A DNA stretch of 64,000 nt from Dyadobacter sp. CY323 (lineage in GTDB: Bacteria > Bacteroidota > Bacteroidia > Cytophagales > Spirosomataceae), in assembly GCF_021390245.1 (NCBI RefSeq), contig NZ_JAJUXH010000012.1, forward strand, positions 124,001 through 188,000. Direction: 5' to 3'. Every line of letters begins with the position of its first letter. The first letter of the stretch is position 1. Below the pieces are notes generated by a model. The model was not told the origin of the DNA. It searched no databases and saw nothing but the letters and a program-made list of their open reading frames with translations. This document shows positions 1-9,306 of this stretch, one piece after another. Position numbers and translations under genes: made by a program.

Positions 1-2787
1 AGCCAGCTCGGCGATCACATTGCGCTTTTTAAAGGCAGTATCCGGAAAGGAATGGTACGTAACCTGCTCGTGGGCAAAGTGGATCTTTTGCTGATGACAG
101 ATACCTGTGGTCTTTTTGAAAGCAAAGGTCAGGTGAGCGGCGTGTTGCTGGCTACCAAACAAGGCGTATTTTCCGTTCCTTGTAAAACGTTCATTGATGC
201 CTCCGATCAACTGATATTCAGCCGGAGACTGGCAGGAAAATCACTGAAAGTGCAGAAAGCCGGTTTTGTAGTTGAAGTAAATAAAGTAAGTAAGCCGGCA
301 TTTAAAGAGATTAAAACCGACGCTGCATTTGGACTGGATGGAAACAAGCTGACCGTCTACCCCGGCAAACTTTCGGATGACCAGGCTTTCCTGGCGTTCG
401 AATACCTTGTGGACACCGACAAACTGGAAGAAATCGAGCACAAAGGCCGGCAGATCGCCACGCAGATCGGAACTAAGATTAAGTCCCTGGGCGCAGGTTT
501 TTCCGTCGCTCAAATCCAGCAATACGCACTCGAAGCCTCGCTGACCCTGGCCGACAATGCCGTACCAACAACTTCACTGAACGGACATTATGTGCTGGAC
601 AGCACTGCCTCGGCACTCTCGGCGTCTTCACTTTTGACCCTCGAAAAAAACGCGCAGGCATTGGTGGACCGTGTTAAGATCCCAGCGCAAAACGCCGCTC
701 CGCAGAACCTTATTCTTCCGGGTAAAAAGCTGGATATCAAGAAGGTGAAATTTGAAGACATTGATGAGCCGGGTTTCAATGTGCCGCTGCAAGCCGTGCA
801 TCTGGATTGGATGGATGCGGTGGTTGCCAGGCGCCAAACGCAGGTGGTCGTCGCCGGCGGAGGTACAGCCGGGGCGCTTGCGGCCGCAGGTTCGATAGAC
901 AAAGGTGCCGACACGATCGTGGTGGACTATTTCAATGACATGGGCGGTACCAAAACAATGGGTGGCGTAATGGGTTACTACCATGGCGTGAAAGAAAATG
1001 TATTTTTCAAAAAACAAAACGACGAGGCCGAAAGACTTGCTCTCGAAGCTAATATGAACAAAAAGATCGGGCGGCAGATTTTCCATCTGCGCTCGGTGGT
1101 GGATAAAGGCGGTCAGTTCCTGTCCTCGGCTATACTGTGCCAGGCCGTTACAAAAGACAATACCGTAAAAGGCGTGGTCGTATGCCGCCACGGCCAGCTC
1201 GAACTCGTACTCGGCGACGTGACAATCGATGCTACGGGCGACGGCGATGTGGCGGCCATGGCCGGTGCAAGCTTCCAGATCGGCGATTCCCGCATCGGGC
1301 TTACTCAAAATTACAGTCAATGGGACATTGCCGGCGCGGGAAAACTACCCTCGGCGACCAATCGCGATTATGATATTCTCGACAACCGGAAGGTCTCCGA
1401 GCAGCAGCGCGGACTTTTTATCTCGCATTACGAAGCCCATTGCTACGATTTTCATCCGTTCATGACCGTCAGAGAATCGCGGCGCATCGACGGCATTCAC
1501 AATCTTGACCTGATCGATTGTGTTGAAAAAAGGCATTTTGAAGACGTACTGGCACTCGCCAGCAGCGATTTCGATCCGCATAATGTTGCTTCCTCCGAGT
1601 ACAGCAAATGCGGTTTTCTGCTGCCCCATTCCAATGATATCACGGTGGAAATTCCTTATCGTTCCATTGTCCCCAAAAAGCTCGATGGCCTGCTGATATC
1701 CGGCCGCGGGTTCGGGCAAAGCCGCAATGCGCTGCAGTTCACGAGGATGACCGCCGACCTGCTCGTACTCGGTTATCTCACCGGGCAGATCGCGGCGGAT
1801 GTGGCGTGGAAAAAAGTCCGTCCGAGAGATTATAATGTCGGTACATTACAAAAAGAATGGGTTTCGCTGAATTACCTTCCCGCGGAATACCTGAGCAAAA
1901 AGCCGGGCGACCTCCGCGCCGACCGGGCAGAAATACAGCGCCGGGTGCAGCAACTGGAATCGGGCGCGCCGGAATATCTGTACGAATGCAGCCGCGTAGA
2001 AAAATCGCTGATATTGCCGCTGATCAAAGAACGTTTTGAGAAAACCGATCGTCAGGATGGGAAATTGCTGCTCGCTAAAATGCTGGCGTGGTTCGGTGAT
2101 GCGGGTGGCAATGCGATGATCGGTGCGGAACTTGCCAATCTTTTCGAACTGGAACAGGAAGATGGTTATCCAAAAGGCTATATCGACGATTACGATAACA
2201 TCCGTGGCCGGCCGAAGAACAAACTGGAAGGTCTTTTCTGGAAAATCAACCAGAATATTGCCTTACTTGGCATGTCGGGCAATGGTTCGGAGACGGCGAA
2301 GATCCGGCACATTCTTGAAAAAACTGCCTCCGGCGGCGGCATGGTACCCCGTACCAGCGATTACTTTAACGAACGCATCGATATCAAATTCGTCCCATTC
2401 CACAACCGGATCATCGCCATCGCCGTGTACGCCGAGCGCCTGCCCGACCCATCGCTGATCAGCGGATTCGAAAACCTGCTGAAAGACCCGAATATCGGCG
2501 GCTTTGTCACATCGACTTATGAAAAAGTACGGTGGAGAGTTTATGGCGGATCACTTGAAATCAGCATGGCAGCAGCCATGGCACGGTGCGGAAGCAAAAA
2601 AGGGTTCGAGCTTTTGCAAGCTTACCTGGGTGATCTGCATTATAATTACAAAACTTTCGCATTAAGCGAGCTCAAAGAACTCACGGGAAAAAATTGGGAT
2701 TACAAACCCCAGGATTGGCAGAAACACCTGGCGGGACTTTCGTATCCACAACCGGTAAAGGCTTTGAAAAAAGAAGTAGAAATTTAG
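1..2787 (+). CDS. FAD-dependent oxidoreductase with two flavoprotein-like modules (5' partial)
   Basis: The reading frame is open back to base 1, so the true start and any signal peptide lie outside the window; the first in-window ATG is at 52. The downstream half is an FAD_oxidored-type module: a glycine-rich dinucleotide-binding stretch (GGGTAG, about 841-890) followed by the family motif DATGDGD at 1228-1248. The upstream half looks like the end of a second, degenerate module of the same kind, with FIDASDQ at 190-210 where DATGDGD would be expected. The last 250 or so residues are helical and recall HEAT-like repeats. Family members oxidise small molecules or sugars using FAD; the substrate here is unknown. 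The stop lies 5 bases before the next gene, which carries an SGAT motif, so the two are probably one operon. Confidence 0.85.
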   Translation, partial: SQLGDHIALFKGSIRKGMVRNLLVGKVDLLLMTDTCGLFESKGQVSGVLLATKQGVFSVPCKTFIDASDQLIFSRRLAGKSLKVQKAGFVVEVNKVSKPAFKEIKTDAAFGLDGNKLTVYPGKLSDDQAFLAFEYLVDTDKLEEIEHKGRQIATQIGTKIKSLGAGFSVAQIQQYALEASLTLADNAVPTTSLNGHYVLDSTASALSASSLLTLEKNAQALVDRVKIPAQNAAPQNLILPGKKLDIKKVKFEDIDEPGFNVPLQAVHLDWMDAVVARRQTQVVVAGGGTAGALAAAGSIDKGADTIVVDYFNDMGGTKTMGGVMGYYHGVKENVFFKKQNDEAERLALEANMNKKIGRQIFHLRSVVDKGGQFLSSAILCQAVTKDNTVKGVVVCRHGQLELVLGDVTIDATGDGDVAAMAGASFQIGDSRIGLTQNYSQWDIAGAGKLPSATNRDYDILDNRKVSEQQRGLFISHYEAHCYDFHPFMTVRESRRIDGIHNLDLIDCVEKRHFEDVLALASSDFDPHNVASSEYSKCGFLLPHSNDITVEIPYRSIVPKKLDGLLISGRGFGQSRNALQFTRMTADLLVLGYLTGQIAADVAWKKVRPRDYNVGTLQKEWVSLNYLPAEYLSKKPGDLRADRAEIQRRVQQLESGAPEYLYECSRVEKSLILPLIKERFEKTDRQDGKLLLAKMLAWFGDAGGNAMIGAELANLFELEQEDGYPKGYIDDYDNIRGRPKNKLEGLFWKINQNIALLGMSGNGSETAKIRHILEKTASGGGMVPRTSDYFNERIDIKFVPFHNRIIAIAVYAERLPDPSLISGFENLLKDPNIGGFVTSTYEKVRWRVYGGSLEISMAAAMARCGSKKGFELLQAYLGDLHYNYKTFALSELKELTGKNWDYKPQDWQKHLAGLSYPQPVKALKKEVEI

Positions 2788-2792
2788 TATCA

Positions 2793-3896
2793 ATGCTAAA
2801 AACCCGACTCTTATCGCTGTTTCTTTTGCTTTCCACCACGCTGACTTTCGGTCAGCTGGTGGAAAGAACTTATTATCGAAGTCCTGAGCTCGAAACGCTT
2901 ACATTGAACACCGATGGAGCTGAATTTGAAATCAACGACGACCACATGGAACCCTTTGCCGTCCGGGAATTCACTACCCCCGCCGGCATCATCTACTGGT
3001 ACCGGCGCATTGCCACCGAGGTATGCCTCACCGGCGACTGCCGCCCGATCGACGTAGGCATTTATTGGGACGGCACCGGAGATTTTACCGGATTGGAGGT
3101 ATTTAAAGAACCTTTGACAAAAACAGATCATAGCGACTTTTCCACCTTCGATTACCGCAGGCTCATTTCGATATTAAAAGACGACTGGTCGCCGCTGCGC
3201 GAATATTCTCTGAGTGAGCTGGTGGATGAAAAAAAAGAAGACAGCGTGGACGTGGTGAGCGGCGCTACCAAACATGAGATCGCGCAGGCAGCAGTGGAAA
3301 AAGCGGTTTATACCACCCACACGCTCTGGCACCTGATCCACGTAGGCGAGAAAGAACAGCTTGCCAAACTCACCGCCAGGCGACTAACCGAAAAGAACCT
3401 TCTGGAAAAAGCATTGCAGACCCAGCGCGAAAAGTATCAGCCGTTTCTGCTCGATATGTTTGCGCAGGGTAATCTGCCGCAAAATACCTTTACCGAATCC
3501 CTCGTGCTGACCGGTCTCGCCGATTCCACGGACCCTACCCTTCGCGCCGTGTCGCTCAATGCATTACAGCATCTGGACCTGACGCCCCCCGCATTGCAGG
3601 ACCGCCTCGCAGCCATTTACAAAAACAAAAAACAACCCGAGCGCGTAGAGATTTTAACCAGGTTACACCCCACGGCCCAGCTTTCGGAAAGCTTTTACAC
3701 TACCCTGGCAGAAGACCTTAAGGCGGATAATCCGTGGATGTCCGTCAAGATCCTGGCCGCATTAAAACACAGTGTGAAACAATCCCCAAAGGTTTTGGAA
3801 ACCGTTACAAAACTGTCACAAAGCGATATTCCGGTGGTGCAAAAGGCGGTGAAAGAATTTGAACAAACCCGCAAAACGGGCAGCACCATTCCCTGA
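2793..3896 (+). CDS. Exported protein with FMN-binding-like SGAT motif and HEAT-like C-terminus
   Basis: This is a 367-residue protein. The ATG at 2793 was chosen because it gives a clean Sec signal peptide (MLKTRLLSLFLLLSTTLTFG) just after the upstream stop. Residues 153-159 read DVVSGAT and are followed by an alternating A/V helix ending AVEKAV. This resembles the C-terminal end of FMN_bind domains (RnfG/NqrC type), where the Thr of SGAT is the covalent FMN attachment site added by ApbE. The usual Thr/Ser two positions after that Thr is His here, so flavinylation is uncertain. The C-terminal half is helical and repeat-like. A paralogue lies at 30443-31603, and both copies are in clusters that also encode an FAD oxidoreductase. 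The FMN role is inference. Confidence 0.75.
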   Translation: MLKTRLLSLFLLLSTTLTFGQLVERTYYRSPELETLTLNTDGAEFEINDDHMEPFAVREFTTPAGIIYWYRRIATEVCLTGDCRPIDVGIYWDGTGDFTGLEVFKEPLTKTDHSDFSTFDYRRLISILKDDWSPLREYSLSELVDEKKEDSVDVVSGATKHEIAQAAVEKAVYTTHTLWHLIHVGEKEQLAKLTARRLTEKNLLEKALQTQREKYQPFLLDMFAQGNLPQNTFTESLVLTGLADSTDPTLRAVSLNALQHLDLTPPALQDRLAAIYKNKKQPERVEILTRLHPTAQLSESFYTTLAEDLKADNPWMSVKILAALKHSVKQSPKVLETVTKLSQSDIPVVQKAVKEFEQTRKTGSTIP

Positions 3897-3961
3897 TCAT
3901 GAAAGCAATGCATTAGATCAAATCAGCCAGCAGATTGGAATATCAAAATGACCTTTCAGAA

Positions 3962-4561
3962 ATGGACCGGGAAAGCCGCAACGCCCCGTCCGTGAGCGAT
4001 GCAGAATCTGCGTCGGACGGTCACTATTGGTGGCAGCGACTCAGAGAAAGTGATGCAGACGCACTGGCCTACTTTTACGACCAGCACGCCGACTGGCTGC
4101 TGCGGTACGGCTTGTCGGTGATCTACGAGCGGGCAATTGTCAAGGACGCGGTGCAGGAATTGTTCCTCGTGATTTGGAACAGTCGACATACATTATCTGC
4201 CCCGAAGTCAGTAAGGTTCTATTTAATGGCATCGCTCAGACGTCTTATCCTGAAAAACGTCCGTACCGATCTGCGTCTCTGCGATCCGGTGGAGGATATG
4301 GCAGATATCGTTACGACCGATTCGGCCGAGGAAATGCACCAGGCCGTGCAGAAGGCGGTAAGGTCACTGCCCGCGCGGCAGCAGGAACTCATTTTTTTGA
4401 AATTTTACCAAAAAATGACCTACGAGCAGATTGAGGAACTGACAGGATTGAAATACCAGATCCTCCGCAACACCATACACCGGGCCATGAAATCGCTTCG
4501 CACGATGCTCACCCAGCATGCCGTCACCTCGCTCACGGCCGTATTTTTATTATTCTTATAA
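3962..4561 (+). CDS. ECF RNA polymerase sigma factor (sigma-70 family)
   Basis: The product is a 199-residue sigma factor. Region 2 is seen around DALAYFYDQHADWLLRYG and VKDAVQELFLVIW; region 4 has the helix-turn-helix around LPARQQELIFLKF and MTYEQIEELTGL. A TTG in frame at 3935 could start it earlier, but the ATG at 3962 is preferred because homology begins only after it. The FecR gene follows 100 bases downstream, then SusC and SusD, which is the usual trans-envelope signalling arrangement: FecR holds the sigma factor until SusC binds its ligand. The C-terminus ends in a strongly hydrophobic tail (SLTAVFLLFL), a feature repeated in both other sigma factors of the window. Confidence 0.93.
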   Translation: MDRESRNAPSVSDAESASDGHYWWQRLRESDADALAYFYDQHADWLLRYGLSVIYERAIVKDAVQELFLVIWNSRHTLSAPKSVRFYLMASLRRLILKNVRTDLRLCDPVEDMADIVTTDSAEEMHQAVQKAVRSLPARQQELIFLKFYQKMTYEQIEELTGLKYQILRNTIHRAMKSLRTMLTQHAVTSLTAVFLLFL

Positions 4562-4661
4562 AAATTTATTTTTTTCTCAGATTACCAAGGTTACAAAACG
4601 CGGTATGCGATCTCTATTCAATAAAGAGTAGGGAAATACTATTGAACACAGTCACGCCCCT

Positions 4662-5657
4662 ATGGACTATCACAAATTCGAGGTGCAGGATTTCCTGGCC
4701 GATGAGCATTTTACCAGCTGGGTACTGAAACCCGATGCTGAACATGAAGATTTCTGGACAACCTGGATCAGGCTCCACCCGGATCGCCGCGAAGTCGTGC
4801 AACAGGCCCGGCATATTCTGGAGAACATTGATTTTTCCGAAACCTGGACAAAAACGGAACGGAGCGATATGTGGAACTACATTCAGACGGGAACCAGTAA
4901 ATCGGGAATTCCGTCCGGCAGAAAAATACAGCGCTGGCTGCGAATGCCTTACGCTGCGGTTTTTGCCCTGCTGCTATGCGCCGGCGGATGGTTTTATCTG
5001 ACCTCACGGCCTGTCAGGTTCCAGACACCGTACGGCAAACAGCGTAGTGTAACCCTGGCGGACGGCAGCCGGATCACGCTCAATGCGAATTCGGAGCTGA
5101 CGGTACGGCAGGATTTTGAAAACGGGGCCAAACGGGAAGTCTGGATACGGGGAGAAGCATTTTTTGATGTAGCTAAAATGACAAGAGACGGAAAAAAAAT
5201 CCCCTTTATCGTGCATACCGATCAACTGGATATTCACGTGCTGGGCACGGCATTCAACATTACCAACCGCAGAGGCCGCGTCGACGTTGCGTTGGAACAT
5301 GGTTCTGTAAAACTGGTAGACGCTCATAATGCGGCCAATACCATCCTGCTTGAACCCGGTGAAAAAGCAACACAAACCATAACGGACGCACTGCTGAAAA
5401 AAGAGATTGTCGATGTCAAGGAATATTCGGGCTGGCGGCGGAAGGTATTTCAATACAAAGGCAAAAAGTTGCGGGAGCTGGCTGAAATGATCGGTGATTC
5501 TTATGGTATTGAAGTCATTATAGAGAACGAAGCATTGAAAGAAGAAACCTTCACCGGTTCATTTCCAACGGATTCGGTGGAGACATTTTTCGAAAAGCTG
5601 GGAAAGCTGTATCCGCTCGAAATAGCGAAAAACGGAGACAAATATTACCTGCGATAA
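4662..5657 (+). CDS. FecR family anti-sigma factor
   Basis: The product has 331 residues. A cytoplasmic N-terminal part of about 95 residues is followed by one membrane segment (about 96-113), a periplasmic FecR domain (about 130-225, with the conserved GEAFFDV) and a C-terminal DUF4974/STN-like region (about 262-331). It should bind the sigma factor encoded just upstream and receive the signal from the STN domain of the SusC encoded 93 bases downstream. The ATG at 4662 is the first in frame, and no alternative is needed. Confidence 0.93.
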   Translation: MDYHKFEVQDFLADEHFTSWVLKPDAEHEDFWTTWIRLHPDRREVVQQARHILENIDFSETWTKTERSDMWNYIQTGTSKSGIPSGRKIQRWLRMPYAAVFALLLCAGGWFYLTSRPVRFQTPYGKQRSVTLADGSRITLNANSELTVRQDFENGAKREVWIRGEAFFDVAKMTRDGKKIPFIVHTDQLDIHVLGTAFNITNRRGRVDVALEHGSVKLVDAHNAANTILLEPGEKATQTITDALLKKEIVDVKEYSGWRRKVFQYKGKKLRELAEMIGDSYGIEVIIENEALKEETFTGSFPTDSVETFFEKLGKLYPLEIAKNGDKYYLR

Positions 5658-5663
5658 AGATAT

Positions 5664-5715
5664 CCCGCCCAACTGCGACCGCAAATCTTGGCGGATGGGG
5701 GTCACGTCGGGCGGG
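5664..5715. repeat. Inverted repeat between fecR and susC
   Basis: CCCGCCC at 5664-5670 is matched by GGGCGGG at 5709-5715, with a smaller CCGC/GCGG hairpin inside the 38-base loop. The right arm is followed by only three T residues. It lies in the 93-base gap between the anti-sigma gene and susC. It could be a weak terminator, an attenuator or a processing site that sets the ratio of regulator to transporter; the role is inference. Confidence 0.45.
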
Positions 5716-5750
5716 TTTGACTATTAATCAATCCTAAACCTAAAAAAACG

Positions 5751-8700
5751 ATGTCAAAAAAACTACGAGACATGATGTTTTGGGCATTTGCCGTGCTGGT
5801 ATTCTGTCCTCCCGAGGCGGGCCTTGCGCAGGCAGTCGCCTCAAACAAAGACCTTCCGAAAGCCGCTCAGCAGCGGACACAAGCTGCCAGCTCGATCTCG
5901 CTCCGCGAGGCACTCGATGCGCTGAGCAAAAAGCACGGGATCATTTTTGAGTTCAATGACAATCTCATCAAAAACAAATCCGTAGACCCCGAGCTGTTGA
6001 AAGCTTCGGAAAAAATTGAAAAAACACTGACGCGTATATTGGAGCCGTTATCCATCCGTTTCGAGCGTTATGGAAAGAATTCTTACCTCATCTTCACGCC
6101 ATCCAAACCCAAGACGGGCAGTGTGCCGGGCGAAGGCGACGAGGCTTCGCTTTTGCAAACCATAAACCCGGGTATGCCTGCTGACAACACGGGATCCGCT
6201 GCATTTCTGGCAGGTACCAAAACCCGTAATGCCGCGGAAATCGAGGTAAAAGGAACCGTTACGGGCGTGGATGGAGAAAGTCTGCCGGGTGTCAGCGTGA
6301 TCGTCGAGGGGACTACCCGCGGCGCGCTTACGGACGCAAAAGGTGCATTTAAAATCGACGTGCCCGATGGGGAAACGAAATTGCTCTTCTCTTTTGTGGG
6401 TTATCTCAGCCAGCGCATCGCCGTAGGCAACCAAACGATCATTGACGTAATCCTGAAAGAGGATACCAAAGCATTGGACGAAGTGGTGGTGGTCGGCTAC
6501 GGTACGATCAACAAAAGTGACCTTACGGGTTCGGTGGCTAAGATCAATGCGGAAGGCGTGGACGAAAGACCCATTGCTTCGGTTGAACAGTTTCTTCAGG
6601 GACAGGTTTCAGGCGTGCAGATCACCCAGAACACCGGAGCCCCGGGCGGCGGTATCTCCTTCAACATTCGCGGAGCTACTTCTGTGAGCGGCTCCAACCA
6701 GCCGCTGGTGGTGATCGACGGATATCCGGTCGACTCCGATAATGGGAATGTAAAAATGTCCGACGGGAGCCAGTCGGGTTACCTCAACCAGCTGCCGCAG
6801 GATAATGCACTCGCCAACCTCAACCCGGGTGATATCGAGTCTATCGAGATCCTGAAAGATGCTTCGGCTACGGCCATTTACGGTTCACGGGCTTCCAATG
6901 GCGTCGTACTCGTCACAACCAAAAGAGGCAAGGCCGGCGCCGACCGGATCTCATACAGTTTCCGGTATGATATCAGCGAGCTGCCCAAGAAAATCGGCGT
7001 TCTGAACACGGCTGAGTATTTTCAATATTCCAATGAAGCGTATCGCAACAATGGTCAGGATTCGATCTTTACCTCCGCGCAGATCGCCAATCTGGGACGT
7101 GTAAATACCAACTGGCAGGATCTTATCTACCGGCAGGCGCGTACACAAAACCATCAGCTCAATATTTCCGGTGGAATGGATAAAATGCAGTATTCCGTAA
7201 GTCTGGGCTACCTTTCACAGGGGGGTATTGTTAAAAACTCCAACTATGAAAGGGGCTCGATACGCATTAACCTCGACCGCCAGTTCAATAAGCAATTCAA
7301 GTTTGGCGTCAACATGAACGGCACGCTGAGCAGGAACCGGGCCGCCATGCAATCGTCCAACATCAGCGACGCTTCCATGTCGGTCGTTCGCGGTGCACTT
7401 ACCTCCCGGCCGTACGACTCGCCTTTCAGTGCCGAAGATGAACTTGAAATCGACCAGACGCAGGTTGGCAACCCGCTTACGCTCGTAAACCTGGCCGATG
7501 ATCAGAACCGGATGACGACTGTTCTGGCGAATATGTTCGGAGAATATTCGCTTGCAAAAGGATTGACGTTCAGGGTCAACGGCGGGGTAAATGTAAGTTC
7601 CACCCACCGTGATTTTTACCACCCCCGCGGAACCACTCTGGGTAATCTCGAAGGCGGCTATGCCTACCGGGGACACATTAATTCTTTCAATTATTTGACT
7701 GAATACACGCTCAACTACACCAAGGTCCTCGGCGGCAAGCATAGCATTAATGCGGTGGGCGGTTACACCTGGCAGCAATGGAACCGGCGCAGTTTTGGTA
7801 TCAATGCGCTCAACTTCCCCAACGATAATTTAATTTACTACGACCTGGGCAGCGCTACTTCCTTTACCAATCCTTCCACCAGTACCACGGAATGGGCGCT
7901 GGGCTCTTTCCTTGGCCGCGTGAATTATAGCTTTGATAAACGATACCTGGTCACTTTCACAGGCCGTTCCGACGGGTCAACGCGCCTTGCAGAAGGTAAC
8001 AAATGGGCATTTTTCCCATCGGTAGCGTTGGGCTGGAATGTGCATAATGAAAATTTCCTCAAAAGTGTCAATGCGATTTCCGAGTTCAAGGTGCGCGCGA
8101 GCTACGGACTTTCGGGTAACCAGGCCGTGGGTGTAGGTTCCACCAAAGCCATGCTCGGATCTACCGGCAGTGTCGCCAACCAAAGCATTCAGATCGGGTA
8201 CCTTCTTGCCAATTTGCCAAATAGTACGCTGCATTGGGAAACCACCCGGCAGACCAACGTAGGAGCCGATCTCTCGCTATTCGGCAACCGGCTTTCACTG
8301 GGTTTTGATTACTACAAAAAACGCACGCACGATCTGCTGATCAGCCTGACCATCCCGCCATCCAACGGTTTTTCTTCTTACAGTACCAACCAGGGCGTGA
8401 TCCAGAACCAGGGTGTGGAGTTCGATGTGACCGCACGTGCGCTGGCCGGCGCATTTTCCTGGGATATATCCGGAAACATTTCAAGGAACCGGAACAAGGT
8501 GATCAGCCTCGGGGAAGGTCTTAATTCTTTCGTGGGCCCGACATTCGGCGCAATTTCCAGCCAGTCGCTAACCATCGCAAAAGTGGGCAGCCCGATCGGC
8601 GCGTTTTACGGCTACCGGATCGCAGGAATTTATCAGAACGCAGCCCAGATCGACGCAGGACCGACCGACTCTTATACAAGAAAACCCGGATCGTTCATAT

Positions 8701-9281
8701 TCAGGGATATCAGCGGCCCCGAAGGTCGCCCTGACGGTGCGGTGACAGCAGACGACCGCGAGATCATCGGCAGCCCCTACCCCGACTTTATCTTTGGTCT
8801 CACCAATACATTCGAGTGGAAAGGATTGTCGCTGAATGTGTTTTTTCAGGGAAGCATTGGTCAGGATGTGATCAATGCGAATCGCCACATCATGGATGCC
8901 ATGAACCGCGGAACCCCGGCCAATGTGCGCCAGGAAGCCTGGGATAACCGCTGGCGCGGCGAGGGTACCAGCAACGTGTACCCAAGACCTGATATGATAG
9001 ATCCATTTCAAAGCCGGTTCACCGACTTTATCGTGGAGGATGCGTCATTTGTCCGCCTCAAAAATGTTACCCTGGCCTACACCCTGCCACGTACTAAACT
9101 ACGCGTATTCAAGACGGTGAAGGTCTTTCTTTCGGGCGGTAACCTGCTTACCTGGACCGATTACAAAGGCTATGACCCTGAGATTAACAGTAAGGGCGAC
9201 AATTCCATGCTTTCGGGGATCGACAATGGCAGTATCCCTCAATACAAAACCTATTCTTTCGGAATCAATGCCGGTTTCTGA
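5751..9281 (+). CDS. SusC/RagA family TonB-linked outer membrane protein with STN domain
   Basis: This is a 1176-residue outer-membrane transporter for glycan fragments. A signal peptide is followed by an STN domain (about 48-115), which contacts FecR. Next come a carboxypeptidase-regulatory-like beta domain (about 163-240), the SusC signature around DEVVVVGYG, a plug domain with the conserved EILKDASATAIYGSRASNG, and a beta barrel ending in the terminal Phe typical of barrel assembly signals. It lies directly downstream of sigma/FecR and 25 bases before its SusD partner. The STN domain marks it as a signal-transducing transporter that probably induces its own operon when glycan is present. 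Confidence 0.96.
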   Translation: MSKKLRDMMFWAFAVLVFCPPEAGLAQAVASNKDLPKAAQQRTQAASSISLREALDALSKKHGIIFEFNDNLIKNKSVDPELLKASEKIEKTLTRILEPLSIRFERYGKNSYLIFTPSKPKTGSVPGEGDEASLLQTINPGMPADNTGSAAFLAGTKTRNAAEIEVKGTVTGVDGESLPGVSVIVEGTTRGALTDAKGAFKIDVPDGETKLLFSFVGYLSQRIAVGNQTIIDVILKEDTKALDEVVVVGYGTINKSDLTGSVAKINAEGVDERPIASVEQFLQGQVSGVQITQNTGAPGGGISFNIRGATSVSGSNQPLVVIDGYPVDSDNGNVKMSDGSQSGYLNQLPQDNALANLNPGDIESIEILKDASATAIYGSRASNGVVLVTTKRGKAGADRISYSFRYDISELPKKIGVLNTAEYFQYSNEAYRNNGQDSIFTSAQIANLGRVNTNWQDLIYRQARTQNHQLNISGGMDKMQYSVSLGYLSQGGIVKNSNYERGSIRINLDRQFNKQFKFGVNMNGTLSRNRAAMQSSNISDASMSVVRGALTSRPYDSPFSAEDELEIDQTQVGNPLTLVNLADDQNRMTTVLANMFGEYSLAKGLTFRVNGGVNVSSTHRDFYHPRGTTLGNLEGGYAYRGHINSFNYLTEYTLNYTKVLGGKHSINAVGGYTWQQWNRRSFGINALNFPNDNLIYYDLGSATSFTNPSTSTTEWALGSFLGRVNYSFDKRYLVTFTGRSDGSTRLAEGNKWAFFPSVALGWNVHNENFLKSVNAISEFKVRASYGLSGNQAVGVGSTKAMLGSTGSVANQSIQIGYLLANLPNSTLHWETTRQTNVGADLSLFGNRLSLGFDYYKKRTHDLLISLTIPPSNGFSSYSTNQGVIQNQGVEFDVTARALAGAFSWDISGNISRNRNKVISLGEGLNSFVGPTFGAISSQSLTIAKVGSPIGAFYGYRIAGIYQNAAQIDAGPTDSYTRKPGSFIFRDISGPEGRPDGAVTADDREIIGSPYPDFIFGLTNTFEWKGLSLNVFFQGSIGQDVINANRHIMDAMNRGTPANVRQEAWDNRWRGEGTSNVYPRPDMIDPFQSRFTDFIVEDASFVRLKNVTLAYTLPRTKLRVFKTVKVFLSGGNLLTWTDYKGYDPEINSKGDNSMLSGIDNGSIPQYKTYSFGINAGF

Positions 9282-9306
9282 TATCCGGCAACAAACGATC
9301 ATTGGT

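Noticed and set aside
628..1320. Long open frame on the - strand inside the FAD oxidoreductase gene
   Set aside because: It is antisense to a well-supported gene, its product shows no recognisable domain, and it follows from the codon composition of the true gene.
4562..4661. Shared CAAGG and TCTATT words between the sigma and fecR genes here and at 19511-19567, considered as an ECF promoter
   Set aside because: The spacing between the words differs (22 versus 9 bases) and the third system does not show both, so no common promoter can be claimed.
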